Below the pieces are notes generated by a model. That model ran no database searches, was not told the DNA's origin, and was given only the letters and a program-made list of their open reading frames with translations. DNA of 64,000 bases, taken from contig NC_065874.1 of the NCBI RefSeq assembly GCF_933775445.1, positions 8,575,001 to 8,639,000 of the forward strand. Reading direction: 5' to 3'. This document shows, in pieces, positions 27,379-41,393 of this stretch (its first letter is position 1; each line of letters begins with the position of its first letter). The position numbers and the translations under genes were made by a program. This DNA is from Argentina anserina (Eukaryota > Streptophyta > Magnoliopsida > Rosales > Rosaceae).

Positions 27379-27640
27379 ACCACCATCAGAGGAGCACCGG
27401 AGCACGACCACTCTCGCTAGAGAAGCAACCCCGTCACGGCACCGTCACCACCATTGCAAGGAATGGGGACGCAACACCCAAGCCTATTAGATCCATGAAC
27501 ATGAACCAGTATCCAGATCGGATCAAGAAAACCCGACCTAGATTGCATCACAAATGCGACGTCGCCATCCCTTTCGCCACACTCACGGCGCTGACAATCC
27601 GGACGGATCCGCCCAATAACCTTCTGCCCAATAAGTGTAT
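27379..27640. mobile_element. GC-rich repeat fragment, probable right half of a split element
   Basis: Starting with ACCACCATCAGAGG, this GC-rich stretch resembles in composition the piece ending at 24,492. It contains no recognisable domain. It is probably a leader or internal remnant of a retroelement. Confidence 0.3.
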
Positions 27641-27846
27641 TCTTATTTACATTTTTAAATTTTGTTGATCGATCTAGTTTTCTAGTACATACCCCAAGTA
27701 ACCATCCTTATATCAGTAATACGGGATATACGTGTCCATATCAATGATATCGATCGTTAACATTGTAATTGAGAAAACATTTGCTTACGAGGGGCACATA
27801 TCTAGCTATCTAGATATTCCCAACGTCCTAATCTTTTTTTTATATA

Positions 27847-29141
27847 TCCACTACTATAATAGGAAGCGTCTGTTTGGTGTCAATAGCTTCACCAACTTTT
27901 TAAATTTCCGATATCACTCATGTAAGATAAATTTATAAGATAAAATAGATCAATCATAGTTATTATTGTAAAACATAAAAAGTAAAAAATGAATAAACAA
28001 AAGAAAGAACATAGGAGCAACATTCTCATTGCTATTGCAGTTACAATATGTGAAAGAGAGCTTCTATTTATACCTCCCAAAATGACACTTGGATCTCCAT
28101 ATTTTTCTTAGATAGTTTTGCTTAGTCAATGCATATGAAATTACTAAAAACATATAACAATAAAAATACAACAAGGAGAATAATTCCTTACTTATCTATT
28201 ATAAAATAAAAATGTAGATAATTATATTTATTGCTAGTCAATCCAAAATGAGATATCAAATTGCATTAAATGATTTAATTGATTACATTCTTTTTTGATA
28301 ATCATCATTAGTCAAAAAATTAATGTAGTTGATAAACATTAAATTGAATGTGGAAGATTTAATGTATAAACTATATAACTATATAGAATTGCTCATAAAC
28401 TTCGATTTGAGCTAAAAAAATAAAACTCGTTTATTAGAGGTTAAAATATTTTATATATGTTGATGTTACTATCAATTAATGAAAAATATAGTTAACCAAT
28501 TTATTATGAATTTAGAAAATGAGTGGAAGAGTAATCAAATTAATTCGAGAAGATAATTTGTATGATTATTATGCATTTTTGGAGTTGTATATAATAAATG
28601 AATTTGAAATAGAGTAGGAAAGAAATTAATAGATATTAGTATGATTTGATATATCAAATTCGATAATATGCATTTTTAGTAAAACTTTGGAGGTCTAAAT
28701 AGTATTTTAGGTATATATAAAAGTAAAATAGAGATATACTGAGTAAGGAGGTCTAAATACAGTTTTTAAAGGTATGAATATAAATTCCCTATGCGAAAAG
28801 ATAGGAAACAAACATTTTTTAATTAAAATTATAATCAATGAATAATTGAATATGCAACAACCGAAAAAGACATATTGACGTGTTAAGATGTTAGTATGAA
28901 TTAATTAAGGCAATTTCCTTATGGAACCGTTAAACTGAAAATATCAAAATTATCCTTTATTCATTAAAACTTTAACATTATAAAATATATTAGATAATTG
29001 TTAGAATTGGAAATCAATAAATAAAAAACAAAACAAATAAAAATCGTGGTAACCAACTGCTCTATTTTCTTTTTCCAATTTTTATTAACTGTTTTTTTTT
29101 TAAATTAGCACGCACGGTAAAGCGTGTCAAGAGATCACTAG
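27847..29141 (+). mobile_element. Non-autonomous Helitron, about 1.3 kb
   Basis: The element starts with TC (TCCACTACTATAATAGG, a typical plant Helitron 5' end) immediately after an A. It ends with CTAG at 29,138-29,141, immediately before a T, matching Helitron insertion between A and T without duplication. Eleven bases before CTAG is a short hairpin, CACGC (29,109-29,113) pairing with GCGTG (29,122-29,126). The interior is very AT-rich and has no RepHel reading frame, so the copy is non-autonomous. Replication would need a Rep/helicase supplied by another element. Confidence 0.75.
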
Positions 29142-31370
29142 TTAAACACAATATAAACATCAAAGGGGCACTTGTTGATCGAATGCTGAACAACTAGCCG
29201 AATCTATAGAAAGAGTCTGCATCAAATGCCGTACGACAACGTATGCATACGTTCAAAACTTCAAATAATGAAAAAGTAGCATGGTTCCATCTACATGTCA
29301 GACACTGCTATCTCAACATCGATCAGTATTGAAAGAAAATCGTCCGTTTAGTAAAGTCATTGGTAAACTAGAAAAGTCTTGGTCATGCTAAAGCTCGAGT
29401 ATGAACGCATTAACAATTAATTCACTAATCTACATAGCGTGTGCACGTCTAAAACTAATGTATACGGCTGATCTTGATGCTTCCATACCTACCTACCTAC
29501 AGAGCTGTACTTTGAACATGTGTTGATTAATTAATCAGCCACATCAGTCAACATGACCATAATCAAGAGATAAAGTTATAAAAGAATAAATAGGATTACA
29601 TCATGAACATGATCCGCTTTAAAAAATTGAATTATGCATTGCAACCCGGACAATATACCTAAGCAAACTCTAATTTTTAATCATATGAGAAACTGTATTT
29701 TTCAATACAAAAAAAATTATTTGGATAGTATCATATTCATGCATGGTGGAATAAATTTTAATTCCAGCTATCCCACTTGTAGTTAATTAACCCTCCTCCT
29801 CCTTAAGAGCCAGCAGCTAGTTGCTCGATTATTATTCTCTTTTCTCTCCATTCAAGATGGTAAATGGTTTTCAACTACTATATAAAATTGGTTTCTCTTT
29901 CTTGTTCAGTAATCTAGCACACAAATGTTATAGATCAACTTGCTTAATGTTGACCAATTGCACTTAATTATAAGGAACCGATAAGATAAATCAAACCAAT
30001 TCTCTACGCGGTTGATTTGGATAGGATCATATATGTGAAAGTTTCAGTGTGATACGTACTATCTAATATTGGTCTGTACGTCTAGGATAATTAAACTTGA
30101 ATTTGGCTCATGTTTTGGAGTTCAAATTTAAACCAGCTAACTAAAGCTTTTTGCATGCCGACTCTTATGAAAAAGAACTTGTTACATGCCAATAAACTCT
30201 TTTGTTCTGGCTCGATAAACTTTGTGACTGTGATTTTACAAGGACTGAAATATCTATAATTTTCTTGATATTTCAGCGAAAGATTTCATTTTTCGGCATA
30301 TGGATATATCCGTTATATACTAATCATTTTTCGATGAAAATTTTCGAAATTTTCCGATATTTTCATATTACTGCCATGTGTCATGCCAATTTCAAATAAA
30401 ATAAAAAATCACTGGTTAGGATAATCGAACCTCTAATCCATTTTTTATAAGCACAAAGTTATAGTTAACTCTACTACACCAACTTATTGTTATATATGGT
30501 TTTTTTTATTATATATCGCATTTCATGTCTTAACATTCACTTAAAATTGATAATAAAACCGAACTAGTTGTTAAAAGGAATCGAACCCCTTTGGTCTAGA
30601 AGAAAGCAATGATGGACCTTACCCTTATGAGGGAATTCAACATGCCTTATCCACCTATTATTCTCTAATGAGATGCAATCAAGTGAAAACATATTGACAC
30701 AATTTGATGCACAATCTTCACAAAACTATGGTTATGGTTAAAGTCGAGAAATGCTTGATCCAAACGTGAACTACCAGTACCACAACCCACAGTCAATCAC
30801 CCACGACCCCCTATAGTTGACATATAAGTCGGTATATGCAAAATTAGAAAGGGGATATATCATTTAATGACTATTATTCACAATATAGTCAGGATTTTAC
30901 TCAAAGACATGATGAAGATAGTGAAATTTGTTGTATCTCATGGATCATTTATGTGGTTCCAAATCACTCATGTAATTTAATATTTAATGTCTCCATTTGA
31001 GTAAATATATATATATATATATAGTAGATTTTTAATAATACTCGACGATTATTTCACCTCAGATTAATATAATTCACTATAAACTAATAGATATATAATA
31101 ATTTCTTATGTCATATAATAGATAATTGATCAAATAAACATTTCTCAAACTTTTATTTAAAATTTATATGTTTTTATATAAATTTCTATCAATTTTCTTA
31201 ATTATTTAAAAAAATCGAAATTTTTTCCAATCAATAGAAATTTCTAATTTTTAAATCGTCAATATATCCGTTCTGCCCGAAATTTTAGATTCTTGATCTA
31301 TTTTTAGGGGCCGCGGGCATGTGTGGCGGCCTCTTTTAAATTGTCTTTGCGCAGCTTGTGAGCTTAAATT
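29142..31370. other. Intergenic DNA upstream of the receptor kinase
   Basis: No gene was found. AT-rich patches at 30,240-30,370 and 31,030-31,270 contain repeated GAAATTTT and ATATATCCG words and look like decayed repeats. Confidence 0.4.
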
Positions 31371-31372
31371 GA

Positions 31373-31680
31373 ATATAAGACTATTCTCCGAAGACTTCCA
31401 AGCTGTTAATTGCTTCAAGTATATAAAATATAGATAATATATATATATCTATATGGTTCGTGTCGTTTGATGTGACACAGCTGGTTTATATATACAGCAA
31501 TCAATAATCTAACTGGTGCAGTTATTATCGCAACGTTGTTATCAGCCTTTGGAAAGTGGGCTTTAGTCGTCTACGTTCTATTTCAACCTTGTTGATAACC
31601 TGCAAATCTTCCATCGATCTACAGCCAACCTCGATCCCTCTTTAGCTTGTAGTAATCTTGGGTTCCCGCCGCATATATAA
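31373..31680 (+). promoter_or_regulatory. Proximal promoter and 5' leader of the receptor kinase, copy 1
   Basis: A TATATATAC box sits at about 31,486-31,496, about 190 bp before the start codon. The whole interval matches 42,718-43,025 upstream of the second gene copy with no difference that I could find. Confidence 0.6.
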
Positions 31681-34600
31681 ATGTCGGGACCTTCATCGTC
31701 ATCGTCGTCTGTTCTGGTATTTCTCTGGTGTGCTGCTGCCATCTGCTGCTTCATCTCGGGCCTTACTGGTGTTACCGAAGCTCAGGCTCCTTCTCAAGCT
31801 CCCTCATCTCAACCTCAAGTCACCACAGATCCATCTGAAGGTTTCTATTTCTCTCTCCTCCCTATACTTATGTACGTGCCTTTGATATAACAATTAACGA
31901 AACAGTGTATGCAGAGCAATAACACTATGGATAGTACTAGAAACGAGAGTTTTAGCATTTTCAAAAGAAAAAGATTTGTTATTATCAGAATTTTAATTGT
32001 TAATCAGCTTTCAAGCTAAAGACCGCTAAGTGGTATATATATATGCCTGCGTTTGGTAAAGCTTTTCATCTCATGTGATAATAAGCGAAGCCGGGTTTCA
32101 GTAAACACTTTAGTCAGTTTTTTTGATACTAACACTTTAGTCAGTTGCTTATTTAAGAAGCTCCGGATTTTAGAGGACAAAAGCAGAAGTAGGGGTTCAT
32201 TTTAGAAGCCAGAAGTCGTGCGAGACGCGAGTATACACCTCTAGAAAATAACAATAGAAAAACTCCCCAGTTGTCCTTCTTAAAGCTCTAAGCGAAAATA
32301 CTTTATAGGGTTTGTGAAAACGGTGGCGCTTCGATTGAGTGGGCAACATTTGTATGGCTCTGAGCAACGACGCTCTCTTTGGTGGGAGCGAAGTTCGTGG
32401 TTTTGAGGTTGGGGGTGTGGGTGGTTTCGTGCTCTGCTCTTGGTTCATCAATGACATCAAGTGATGGGTTCTGAAGGAGTTGTTAGGCAGGAAATAGGCC
32501 AGGGGGATGCATGTGTATGTAGAAGAGGCGGCGTCAGGTGTTGGATCAAGAGGCGGCATGACGGGGAGCTTTGAAGACCAGGCAACGGGCTTGGTTGACA
32601 ATCGAAGGAGGCAAACTAGAGGCGCCCAAAGTACCTCTGTTGGTTCGACTTTAAGCGGCAGTGTGATGGTAGATGCTCCCTCGCCAAATCGCAAGTAATT
32701 TTTCCAGATATACCTCTGTTGCTATTTTAAAAAAAAAAATGTAGAGGGCTTTGTGAATTGGTAAGGCGTCTAAACTTGTCAGGTTAGTTTTTCGTCACTC
32801 GTACATTTTGGTGAGGGAAAAAATATTCACCAGAGAGTCAATAAACTTGTCTGGATAATTTTTCATCACTGGAGGTTTTTAATTTTACAGCTAAATAGGT
32901 TCAGTTTTTATTTATTTATAATTCTTTAGTTCGTGTAACATAAGTGATTTTATCGCTCGTTTGTTAGAAACTTAGAATGTAACTAAACATCGCGTACTAA
33001 GGTCCGGCGTGTCAGAATCTCGTGTTTGACCAGTGGTATGATTGGTAAGTGGTAAAAATACATTGGCCAAAAATCACGCGGTTATTGAGAAGGATTATTA
33101 CTCTGACACTTTCACGGGAACTGTCAAGTAGTAGGAGAGTGTTCTCGCTAGAACTATAGCCATCAGCCCATCACCATAGTTACAGTGAAAGTTCTTCTGC
33201 TGCGGTCATTGGGAGAGCAACCGCCACCCCCACAATAGATTTAACGTTTGATGAGTTACAACTTTAAACCATTTTTGGCAATGGGAGGATTGGGAGTAGA
33301 GGTCCTCATCAACCCTTCACTCCTATTGAGGCTGTGTGGCTCTGCAAGTTTGGATTTTGAGGCTGGGTCATCTGCAAGTTTGGATTTTGATACCTACTAA
33401 GTAACCCTTTTGTTAATTTCAGTGATATATTGATTATTTACCATTGATGTTGCAGTGAAAGCTTTGAATTCAATCTTTGCACAATGGGGGATTGAGGCCG
33501 ATGTGAAGCAGTGGAACACAACAGGAGACCCATGTACTGGAGCTGCAATTGACTCCACCAAATTCGACAATGAGGATTACAACCCCTTCATCAAATGTGA
33601 TTGTTCTGATAATGTCACTTGCCACATTACCCAGCTGTAATATTTCTTTTACTTTCTGTCTTTACTTCAAAAAGAGCCATACTTTACCTTCAGAATCACA
33701 CCTTGGAATGATCATTATTTGCATTTGCAGGAAAGTTTATTCCATGGATGTTGTTGGTGTACTTCCGGATGAGCTATGGACACTGAGCTACCTTTTCAAT
33801 CTGTATGATATTCTAAACTATTGTGCTTGAGTTAGACTGACATTCATTAGCTACGTTTATTAACCTAATTTGTAAACTTGTTTCAGTAATTTGGCTCAGA
33901 ATTACTTGACAGGACCTCTCTCTGCTTCCATTGGAAATCTAACTAGCATGCAATACTTGTAAGCCCCTCTAAATTTTATTTGAACGCAATATTCCACAAA
34001 TATGGTGATACTTGTGTATCCTTGTTTTTCGTTTTGGTGTTCATGATTATTATTTTACTTTCAATTGCTAGGAGCCTCGGCATTAATGCTTTGTCAGGCG
34101 AGCTACCAAAGGAACTTGGAGAACTTACTGAATTAATATCATTGTGAGTTTTCTCATATGGAAGCCTGGGACCTGACATGACCGATGTCATGTTCTCAGC
34201 ATCAATCTTTTATCTATATTGGTTACTATAATATGGTACAATGTGTCATTCCAATATAATGACTATTCAAACATGTAATCGTTGTCTTAAACCTTCTTGT
34301 ACGTGATATTAATAATCTAAACCTCTCAAAGATATTCATAAAAATTCTAACTGGCTGTCACTTTTGTAGCGCTATTGGGACGAACAACTTTTCTGGTCCT
34401 CTGCCAGCTGAGCTGGGGAGTTTAACAAAATTACAACAACTGTAAGTTTTGTTTTCTCTTAAATTCCATTTCATAGCTGATGTATGAGAGGCGGCCATCT
34501 GTATTCATATAATCCTAAATATGTACAATGTGTACTCTCGGTTACCAGAGTTGTTACTCGCATAGCATGCACTGTGCACACATGTAATACCCCAACACAA

Positions 34601-37600
34601 ATCCATAGGTAGTCCATGACTCCATGGATATAAACAAATAAACAAAGCTGACAGAATTCTCAGTGACACTAAAGTTTAACATTGATTTATTTTTGACAGT
34701 ATTCATCTATTCCTTAATGACTGCTCAGCATATATTAACTCAAGATTTATAAAAATATATCGTTGTTGAAGTGATAATTATTCATTGCTTTACCTTTCGC
34801 AGTTACCTTGATAGTTCTGGAGTTAGTGGTGAGATTCCATCAACATTTGCTAATCTAAAAAGCTTGCAGACAGTGTGAGGAATTTATGAACCTCTTTCTT
34901 TTCACCAAATGAAAGAAAAAAGAAATTATATGCCGTAGATATATTATTTGTAATATTTCATAGAGGATTACATGTGTTTGTTGCAGTTGGGCATCAGATA
35001 TTGAACTCTCTGGCAGTATACCTGACTTCATAGGAAATTGGTCAAAGCTTACTTCCTTGTAAGCTACTCTAAATAAATATTCTAATCTTAATTTATGGCA
35101 TTGCACTGCAGTTAAATCATAAAGGTTCATCACAGAGCTAGGATTTAAGCTTAATGGTTATGATGGATTAATATATTTTCCCACTAATAGGAAGCTAAAT
35201 GTTTTGTTAGGAGGTTTCAAGGAAACTCCTTTGAAGGTCCTATACCATCTGCACTTTCCAATCTGACTTCTCTGACAGAGCTGTGAGTTCCTAGATCGAT
35301 CGGTCATTATATGTTTATTAAAACATCTATACAAAGCTAATATCTCCTGTGTGATGTGATAATAGGATAATTACTGACTTATCTACTACCAATGGGAGCT
35401 CCTCTCTTGGATTTATTAAGGATATGAAGTCTCTATATCTCTTGTAAGGAGAATATCTTGTTCAAATTTGAGTACTCAACTTCTGGATCCAACTGATATG
35501 CTTTTGTAACATATGGAAAGTTATGCTAAGAAATGGTTTGACATCCTGCAGAGTGTTAAGAAATAACAACATTTCTGATTCTATTCCTTCCAATATCGGC
35601 GAATACCAAAAATTAGCTCATCTGTAAGTTTTTTATGGATTTTGAGACCATTATATTGAGTAAAGTCATTTGATTCCTTCTGTATTCTGTAATGAAACTT
35701 GTATTGTATAATTTTGATTAACTGAAAATTGTACTGTTAATAATGAATTTCACCAGTTTTAGATCCATCTAGTTAATGGCATTTTCTTTATCAGAACTTT
35801 GACCTCCTACTGTGTTTTTCCTTCAAGTATGTAACTCTATTATTATTTGATTACCAGAGACTTGAGCTTCAACAATCTAACCGGACAAATACCAGACTCA
35901 CTGTTTAATTTGAGTTCTCTTTCCATCCTGTAATATCTCGAGCCCTCTTAGTTGTTTTATATTCCTCCTAAATGTGCACTTACTAATTGAGGCATGCATT
36001 TCTGACTTCATGAGTAGGTTTCTTGGAAACAATAAGTTGAATGGCACTCTCCCTGAATCTAAAAGCTCATCTCTTCTCAATGTGTAAGTCTTTGAACTGT
36101 TTTCCTTGAACATTATCATTAATTCATTACACTAGGAGTTTTCTGATAAATATGCTTGTTGGATGAACTCTATTCTATGTTGATAAATAGAGTATACTTG
36201 CTTCGGCTCTGTCTGAACTGTACAATATCAGCTTCTGCATGAACTTGAAGGTTTCTCCCACTCGTTCTCTAATTGACTCATAATCTTCTTGATTGAACTC
36301 ACTACTTGATGATCCTGTTCTTTAGTTATAATTTGTACTAAATGCCTGGAACTATAAAGTACAGGTTTTGTGTATAAAAATACAGTATCTAGTGAACATA
36401 TGTTTCTCACCACTACCATTATCGTACCAGTACTATGTGTTAACATTATGAGAAGGAACATAGTAAGTAGCAATGAGTTCCAGCTAATTTTCTTATGGTC
36501 ACCCCCAAGGTGGCTACTTTTTCTGCTTGCATTTATTTATTCAGTATCATACTACTCCACTGTTGTTGTCCCCTCAAGTTGGTTGAGCCCATTCTTGGTC
36601 CTACTTCAGTCAGTCAGGACAATTGTTTTTCTCAAAATATGGATTCTCATTGCTGGAAACCTGAACTATAATCTTGTGGGTCCCTGGGAAATCATGGAGA
36701 AATGGACTTTTAGTTTTAAATTATATGGTATAAAATCATATATCATAGTATATATAGGCTTGAAAGATGCCTTAATTATATTAATGGACATGGTTTTAAT
36801 ATATTTATTCCATGAACTATGTAATTGATGTACTTGTTGTGACATGTATGCAGAGATTTGTCATACAATAATCTGGTTGGGAGCATTCCATCTTGGGTCA
36901 ATGGAACAAGTTTACAGCTGTATGTCTTGGTATTGCCATGTTTATCTGTTCAGTACATGATTCTTTTTGATAGCTTTGTAACAAATGTGCTTATCTATAA
37001 ATATTTTTTTTAGTTTCTTAAGTGTCACTTTTCCAGCAATCGTAACTTTGTTGTGGTTGTGTGCCTGGCTTTATGCATTTTTATACGATGACACTAACAT
37101 TGAGAATTTCTTTGGGTGTATCTGCAGTAATTTAGTCGCCAACAACTTCACTCTGGACAGTTCAAACAGCAGGTGATCTTTGCAGTGCACTCACTATCAT
37201 TTGTGAACATATGGTTATGCATATGAGTTATTTTTTTTGTACTTTAGTTTCTCAACTGATGCTTCATCCAAATTCATGTGGTACTGGCTTAGATCCTGAA
37301 TCAAATTTCTCATTATTTCAATTTTGACTCAGGATCACAATGTCAATCCCTCATTAGCCTTATTATCACATGATTTCTAAATACATCTTACGTCAATATG
37401 AGAACATAAATTAAATTTATCCCTCATTATATGACCTGTAACCAAGCAAGTCATTAAACCTTTTGTTCTCCACATTTCTTACTCCTTTGGGAAGGTCAAT
37501 ATCAATTACTTTATGCCTAGAAACATAAATGTGTTAGTCAAGAAATTCTAGGCATAAAGAACATTTCTTTGTACTTGACTCAGTTGACAAAGATATTTCC

Positions 37601-40600
37601 CATTCGAGTGTTTTTTTTTTTGCTGAAAAAGTTGGGGTGAGTAGAGATAAAGTTTTGTCTTATTATCAAGCAAGGAAATAAATTGTACTAGTTTTTTTGT
37701 TGTACTTCAGTGATCTTCCTTCAGGGTTGAATTGCCTTCAAAGAGGTTTTCCTTGCAACTGGGGGTCTGGAATTTGTAAGTATGGTGAACGTCTTATATG
37801 TTGTTAACATTACTTGAAATGCCTGTGCAATCATTTCTGATAGGGGAGTCTTTCTTTCCTTTTGCAGTTTCTAACTTCGCTATCAAATGTGGGGGTCCTC
37901 AGATTACATCTTCTAATAGCATTGTGTATGAGACGGATAATGAGACCCTTGGTCCAGCTACATATTTTGTGAATGATGAAAGCAGATGGGCAGTTAGCAA
38001 TGTGGGGTATTTCACAAACAACAACAATCCTAAGTACACAATTTTGTCCACGTCTCAATTCAAGAATACTCTAGATTCTGAGCTATTCCAGACTGCGAGG
38101 CTCTCTGCTTCATCACTTAGATATTATGGATTGGGGCTTGAGAATGGTAACTACACAGTGAACCTACAGTTTGCAGAACAAGATATCCTAGATTCTACAT
38201 GGAAAAGTCTCGGGAGACGTGTGTTCGATATTTATATCCAGGTCTGCATCATCTTAAGAGATTTTCTTTCAACTATATGTTCTGAATTCCCATGACCAAC
38301 ATGTCTGTGAATAATTAAATTGATAATATTTTGTTCCAACTTGCTATTACATCACAAACATGTTATTTAAAACCTGACTTTTGTCCAATCCAATCACTTT
38401 CCGGAACCTAGTTCCTAGATTAAGTAATTTAGAACATCAAATTCAACTCTTGGGATAATGCGTTGAAATTAACTGTAATCTCTCACATTTTCTGTAAAAT
38501 TAATCTCTGTTTTCAGGGAAATCTGGTTCTAAAGAATTTTGACGTACGGAAAGAGGCAGGGGGATCTTTCCTAGCTGTTCAGAAGGAATACATGGTTCAA
38601 GTTTCAGATAACTACCTTGAAATCCATCTCTTTTGGGCTGGAAAGGGGACTTGTTGTGTACCTGCGCAGGGTACTTATGGACCTATTATTTCAGCCATCA
38701 GTGCTACACCAGGTAATATAATGTGGCAATTTAAGATTCAACTTACGAACATCCTATTCTTTATTCCTCAAAGTGTATCCATGTTGTTGACGCCAACGCT
38801 TTTCTACAGATTTTGAACCTACTGTCAGTGACCACATTCCAACTAATAAGAAGAAGAACTGGACTGGGCTGATTGTAGGGATTGTTGTTGGTGGTGGAGT
38901 TTTAATTCTGATGATGGTAGCTTTCTACATCGTTAAAAGAAGAAAAAGACCCAACTTTGATGATGTCGAAGGTAAACTGTTACTTAAGTTGTGAACAAAG
39001 GGTATTTGACTAATTTCTTTGTAGTCAACTTCTTCGTTTTTGCTTGCATTTGTGTATTTTTCTACCTAACTTACAAGAAAGGTGAAAGCCTACCTGCTCT
39101 ATAGTAAGTTTAAACTAAATGATCTATGCGTAATCAAGTAAATATAAAGAAAGCCACAATACGGTGTTCTGTTTAACTTGCAGAGCTGTTGGGGATTGAT
39201 ATTGGACCACTCACTTTCAGTTATTCCGCTCTAAAGTCTGCTACAAATGACTTTAGTCTGGAAAACAAGCTTGGAGAGGGAGGATTTGGACCTGTTTATA
39301 AAGTAAGTTGCTGCTATAATCAAGGACATGGCATGTCTTCAAACATGTTAATCCGTAAATGATTACTGGTTGATTGAGAAGTTGAACAATTTTCTATTAG
39401 TTCTGCTAAACACTTGGAGTTTTTATATTGATAGGATACCCTTAACGATGGAAGAGTAATTGCCGTGAAACAATTGTCTGCAGCATCCCACCAAGGAAAG
39501 AGCCAATTTGTAACTGAGATTGCCACTATATCTGCTGTACAACACAATAATCTTGTGACTTTGTATGGATTCTGCGCTGAGGGAGTTAAGAGGCTCCTTG
39601 TCTATGAGTATCTTGTAAACAATAGTCTTGATCATGCATTATTTGGTATGAGAACAAAATAATTGATTTATTACTATTCTTTAATGAGTTCTCTCTTTAA
39701 TATATCATTTACGTAACATTTTAAAGAATTCATGTTATGACTTGTATGAAACAGGAAAGAAAAGTTTGAACCTCAATTGGTCAACACGATTTGACATATG
39801 CTTGGGAGTAGCTAGAGGTTTAACTTATCTTCATGAGGAATCAAGGCTTCGAATAGTACATAGGGATGTGAAGGCCAGTAATATCCTGCTCGATTCTGAT
39901 CTCATCCCCAAGATTTCAGATTTTGGTTTGGCCAAGCTTTATGACAATAAAATGACCCACATAAGTACCGGGGTTGCGGGAACAATGTAAGAGTTATGAG
40001 ATCTAGTCAACTTGTTTTTCTTTTAGTATTACTATGATTTTTCAATCTATCTGCCTTTTGTCATACAAATAAGTTTTGTTAGTTAGTTACAAGTAGTACT
40101 TACAACTGTCCATGATGCAGAGGATATCTTGCACCGGAATATGCCATGCGTGGACACCTTACAGAAAAGACAGATGTGTTTGCATTTGGTGTTGTAGCTC
40201 TAGAAATTGTCAGTGGTAGGCCAAATTCTGATCCAAGTTTGGAAGAAGATAAGATGTATCTTCTGGAATGGGTAAGGACTTGATCTTATCCCCTGTTGAT
40301 CGTTGCCTCTCCTAGTTTTATACAGACTTTTCAGTTCTTAATCCTGGCTATGTTCATTACATATGATTCCACCTCACCGATTCTCTCTTAAAATTTGGTG
40401 TTCATCACAACATTCCTTCTCTTGAAATCTTCTACATTGGTTTTATCTTTTATGATTGTCTTTCTGCATCTCAGGCTTGGAACTTGCATGAGAACAACCG
40501 TGAAGTCGAACTAGTGGACTACAGATTATCCGAATTCAATGAGGAAGAAGCAAAACGAATAATGAAGATAGGACTTTTATGCACTCAAACATCACCGATG

Positions 40601-40864
40601 TTGCGGCCTACAATGTCTGGTGTTGTGGGAATGCTCACAGGAGCTATTGAAGTGACAACAGTTACTTCAAGACCTGGTTACTTGACTGATTGGAAATTCA
40701 ATGATGCTACAGCCACTAACATATCACTTGGTATGTCAACTCAAGGAACTGATTCGAGCCTTTTCAACTCATCGGCTAGTACAAGCATAGTAGGGGATGC
40801 ACGGCAAACACCTACAAATGCCACTCATCCCATGATTCACAGTACTGTTAATGATGGTCGCTGA
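31681..40864 (+). CDS. LRR-malectin receptor-like Ser/Thr kinase (subfamily VIII-2, At1g56130/At1g56140-like), complete
   Basis: This is a plasma-membrane receptor kinase. Exons: 31681-31840, 33456-33636, 33731-33802, 33887-33958, 34072-34143, 34370-34441, 34803-34874, 34987-35058, 35211-35282, 35366-35443, 35552-35623, 35858-35929, 36018-36083, 36854-36919, 37128-37172, 37711-37775, 37868-38241, 38517-38712, 38810-38971, 39184-39302, 39435-39645, 39755-39986, 40121-40271 and 40475-40864. All junctions are GT-AG. The total is 3,144 nt, giving 1,047 aa with no frame break, close to the usual family length. Order: signal peptide (about 1-34), LRR cap (about 54-114), 12-13 LRRs (to about 414), malectin domain (about 436-626), membrane segment (about 645-668) and kinase (from about 700). 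The kinase has glycine loop GEGGFG, invariant Lys in [18 protein letters not shown] and an APEYAM segment, so it should be catalytically active. The ligand is unknown. Subfamily members act in defence, cell death or development. Confidence 0.93.
31841..33455. other. Long first intron of the receptor kinase
   Basis: This 1.6-kb intron holds the frames at 32,197-32,694 (minus) and 32,507-32,698 (plus). Neither has recognisable domains, and both probably lie in inserted repetitive DNA. The first part of the intron (to about 32,080) aligns with the corresponding intron of copy 2. Confidence 0.6.
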
Positions 40865-41079
40865 GAAGTTTCATGGAATTGAATTATTGAATTAAATGGC
40901 ACACAGCGATTGATTTGTAAGTTCTGTTTGTAAATAATGTAGGCAAAATCATCTTATTATTTATTCTTTCGGATGGACTTTGTTGTGAGCGAGTGAATCA
41001 GTAATCAAAGGAATTGTAAGTTATTTATTATTGAGATTTATGAGATTTATTTATTTAGCGAGTGAACAAAGAATTTGAG

Positions 41080-41393
41080 ATTTATTTATTACACTCTAAT
41101 GGAAATAAAACTATGTGCAAAAGAATTTGAGATTGTGATTCATTATTTTACTCTTTATATTTTGTTGCCATTTTGTTCTCATTCTTACATTATTGTAGAG
41201 GTTTTTGATTCGTATTTCGAGTAACAAAGCATGAGCAGGGGATACTAGTGCACAAAAAGAAACATATAAGCTTCATATGTTCCTTCACTGACATATGACT
41301 CAATTGCCATTCGATAAAACATGGAGATTCTGTGCACTCATGTTCTTTATAATTCGAAAATATTGGGGTTAATTTGACTCATCACTGAGATTG
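41080..41393 (+). other. 3' flank of copy 1, with the uninterrupted site for the 9.1-kb insertion
   Basis: The interval 41,090-41,175 matches 48,445-48,545, and 41,209-41,393 matches 57,665-57,855 in the same orientation. Copy 1 therefore shows the continuous sequence that, in copy 2, is split by the 9.1-kb element. This fixes the right limit of the duplicated segment near 41,393. Confidence 0.8.

Noticed and set aside
32197..32694. 165-residue minus-strand frame in intron 1 of the kinase
   Set aside because: No recognisable domain, inside an intron on the opposite strand, absent from copy 2; probably repeat-derived.
36370..36828. 152-residue plus-strand frame between kinase exons 13 and 14
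   Set aside because: Intronic; the in-phase exon chain skips it cleanly and its peptide shows no LRR pattern.
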